Shown here one piece after another: positions 62,725 to 64,000 of a stretch of DNA of 64,000 nt. The DNA is from Acinetobacter sp. NIPH 2699 (GTDB lineage Bacteria > Pseudomonadota > Gammaproteobacteria > Pseudomonadales > Moraxellaceae): assembly GCF_022549355.1 (NCBI RefSeq), contig NZ_JAKZGL010000011.1, positions 35,501 through 99,500 of the forward strand. The letters are read 5' to 3'. The translations under genes and the position numbers were made by a program. Within the stretch, counting starts at the first letter, position 1. Each line of letters opens with the position of its first letter. Below the pieces are notes generated by a model, which saw only the letters and a list, made by a program, of their open reading frames with translations, was not told the DNA's origin and searched no databases.

Positions 62725-63714
62725 TTAGTACATGATGTACTCAAATCTTGGTGATATCACTTTAGATTGGTAATAGTAATATCTCAAAGGATAGAGCATA
62801 TTGTTAAATATTACTTTCCACTCTGCTAAGTTTGTGCCTTGAAAGTTATCACGTTCAATTTTCAAGGTACGATTAAAGATTTGTGATAAGTCTAATTGAA
62901 TGGTTAGTTGACTCTCTGTGTCGAAAGTATGCGATAAAAGGTTTTGATCTTGGGATTGTTGCAACAAATGCTGTTCATCGTGATAAACCAGCATATTCAG
63001 GTAATACTGACCATGCAACGATCTTTGGATACGCCACTGGATGCAAAGCAACTTGTCCTGATTCAGTTGCTGAAGCTCATTAATCAATTTACTTTTAAGC
63101 TGAATAGCTTGTTTCTCAAGCTCCTTAAGCTGTAAGTGTTCAATATTACCTGTAGAGGTAAAGAAAAAAGAAAGCCTGGTTAGGTTTAGATTGGTGTGTT
63201 GAGTAAGTAATTGACTAACAATACGTGAGTTTTCCCGAGTTTGGCTTGAGTTGAGCTCTTTGCGTTTCTTAACATCATTCTCAGCCTCGCTACTAGCCGA
63301 ATAGCCACGTACCTCATTCCAAAGTTGCTTTAAGATAGAGTTTATTGGTTCTTTATTAGGGTCTTGATTGATATTTAAAATATCAAACCAACCGTACTGT
63401 TGCATGATCTGCTTAGTTTTGACGAAAAGAAACAGTGCATCTTTACTTGTTACCAATTCATTCGGTAATGTGTCGAGCTGTAGAGCATAGCCATTACTAA
63501 TTAGATCATTTGTCATTTTAAATACGCGATCTAACTCGATCAGAGCTGGAGTAGGTGTTAATACCTCACCTCGAAGCTGAAAAGGTTTGGAGCTTTTTAA
63601 GCTCATTTGGCGACTTGTTTCGCTTAACTGTTCAAGCCATCTCATTGTTGGGATATTCAGTTGATTACCAATTACATCCATATTATTCATTTGTGCTAAT
63701 TGTTCAAAACTCAT
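62725..63714 (-). CDS. Uncharacterised 329-residue protein downstream of tRNA-Ser
   Basis: A soluble, mixed alpha/beta protein with many glutamine and leucine residues and a long predicted coiled coil at about residues 205-235 (QLKELEKQAIQLKSKLINELQQL). No domain is recognised. It overlaps the interrupted gene upstream by four bases as ATGA, so they were one operon. Its place next to a tRNA gene and an insertion sequence suggests a genomic island, but there is no integrase in view. Confidence 0.55.
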   Translation of the reverse strand: MSFEQLAQMNNMDVIGNQLNIPTMRWLEQLSETSRQMSLKSSKPFQLRGEVLTPTPALIELDRVFKMTNDLISNGYALQLDTLPNELVTSKDALFLFVKTKQIMQQYGWFDILNINQDPNKEPINSILKQLWNEVRGYSASSEAENDVKKRKELNSSQTRENSRIVSQLLTQHTNLNLTRLSFFFTSTGNIEHLQLKELEKQAIQLKSKLINELQQLNQDKLLCIQWRIQRSLHGQYYLNMLVYHDEQHLLQQSQDQNLLSHTFDTESQLTIQLDLSQIFNRTLKIERDNFQGTNLAEWKVIFNNMLYPLRYYYYQSKVISPRFEYIMY

Positions 63715-63905
63715 GGTGCACTCCTCAATTGTTTTTTCTTGACTACAACGGCAGGACTGGTTGATGGTTTAGGTAGGTTTTTGAAATCACGTGGGCGACC
63801 AACTGGACTCGCTTTAGAAGGAAGTTGACTGGTTCCAAACACACGTAAATTACGGTTAAGAAGACGCTTATCAATTAAGAATTGATCTTGTTTGCAGATG
63901 TAGAC
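63711..63905 (-). pseudogene. Gene interrupted by insertion sequence
   Basis: About 65 residues of C-terminal coding sequence (LRVFGTSQLPSKASPVGRPR and a basic, proline-rich end) remain. The frame continues past 63905 only through insertion-sequence DNA, where an apparent ATG at 63935 is not native. The original 5' part lies beyond the insertion, outside the window. No family is recognised. Confidence 0.65.
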
Positions 63906-64000
63906 GGCTTTGTTGCACAAAGATTTGAAATGCAAAGCGCCCCTAATTGAGCCAAATTTAAGGCGTAACTTGGGTAAGTGGTCGACCTAATTCCGTAAAT
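63906..64000. mobile_element. End of an insertion sequence, probably IS5 family (IS903-like)
   Basis: GGCTTTGTTGCACAAA at 63906-63921 resembles the terminal inverted repeats of IS903-group elements, which start GGCTTTGTTG. The element continues past the window. Its target duplication and other end cannot be seen. Confidence 0.6.
63958..63999 (-). CDS. Transposase C-terminal end (partial)
   Basis: The minus-strand frame reads FTELGRPLTQVTP and stops at 63958-63960, about 40 bases inside the element end. An ending of the form LGRP or LGMP is common in IS5-family transposases. Only 13 residues are in the window. Confidence 0.5.
   Translation of the reverse strand, partial: FTELGRPLTQVTP

Noticed and set aside
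62725..63905. Replication or integrase genes of a tRNA-Ser element
   Set aside because: No recombinase catalytic residues or replication motifs could be found in either product.
63711..63935. A 74-residue gene starting at 63935
   Set aside because: The start lies in insertion-sequence DNA, so it is a chance fusion with a truncated gene.

Overview
The window looks like an Acinetobacter chromosome. It is AT-rich, and its housekeeping genes (efp/epmB, cstA, rpmE, argG, fadH, the moxR-DUF58-transglutaminase operon, a FimX-like EAL protein) are of the gammaproteobacterial type. The species is not assigned. Gene names rest on reading the translations; no database search was run.

Left host flank, 1-15259: the end of an AmpG-like permease, a Phd/VapC-type toxin-antitoxin pair, glyoxalase I, a bile-acid-symporter-family transporter, ribosomal protein L31, a minus-strand run (EpmB, then a PilZ-like protein, then a degenerate EAL protein) divergent from efp, then cstA with a YbdD-like partner, and the moxR-DUF58-tgpA operon.

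Prophage, about 15292-54612 (39 kb): integrated in the 3' half of a tRNA-Val(GAC) gene and bounded by an 80-bp direct repeat. From left to right it holds an integrase and Xis-like gene under an operator-bearing promoter; a tight four-gene operon resembling an ABC three-component (ABC-3C) conflict system, placed directly downstream of the CI-like repressor; Cro/CII/replication/RuvC/Q-like early genes; a PIN-NUDIX cargo pair; HNH and P27/Terminase_1 packaging genes; an HK97-type head; a siphovirus tail with a lambda-like GGGAAAG frameshift; tail-tip genes; a lysis block (putative holin, GH108-type endolysin, small lipoprotein); and a cargo region. The cargo includes a type VI secretion cassette (PAAR, HEXXH toxin, two secreted putative immunity proteins), a PD-(D/E)XK-like nuclease, and a P22 immI-like pair of a ribbon-helix-helix repressor and a frameshifted BRO antirepressor. 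Arm-type integrase-site candidates lie at both ends.

Right host flank, 54613-64000: an uncharacterised gene, a pirin-family protein, argG, a LysR/EamA divergent pair, fadH, tRNA-Ser(UGA), and two unrecognised minus-strand genes, the upstream of which is cut by an insertion sequence running off the window.

The most interesting part is the repressor-linked ABC-3C-like operon. A small glycine-rich membrane protein and the large C-terminal-component protein share a near-identical short GGDVA-type motif, which suggests a sensor-to-membrane-effector link. The second is the prophage-borne type VI effector cassette, whose flanks carry duplicated fragments pointing to stepwise cassette exchange.
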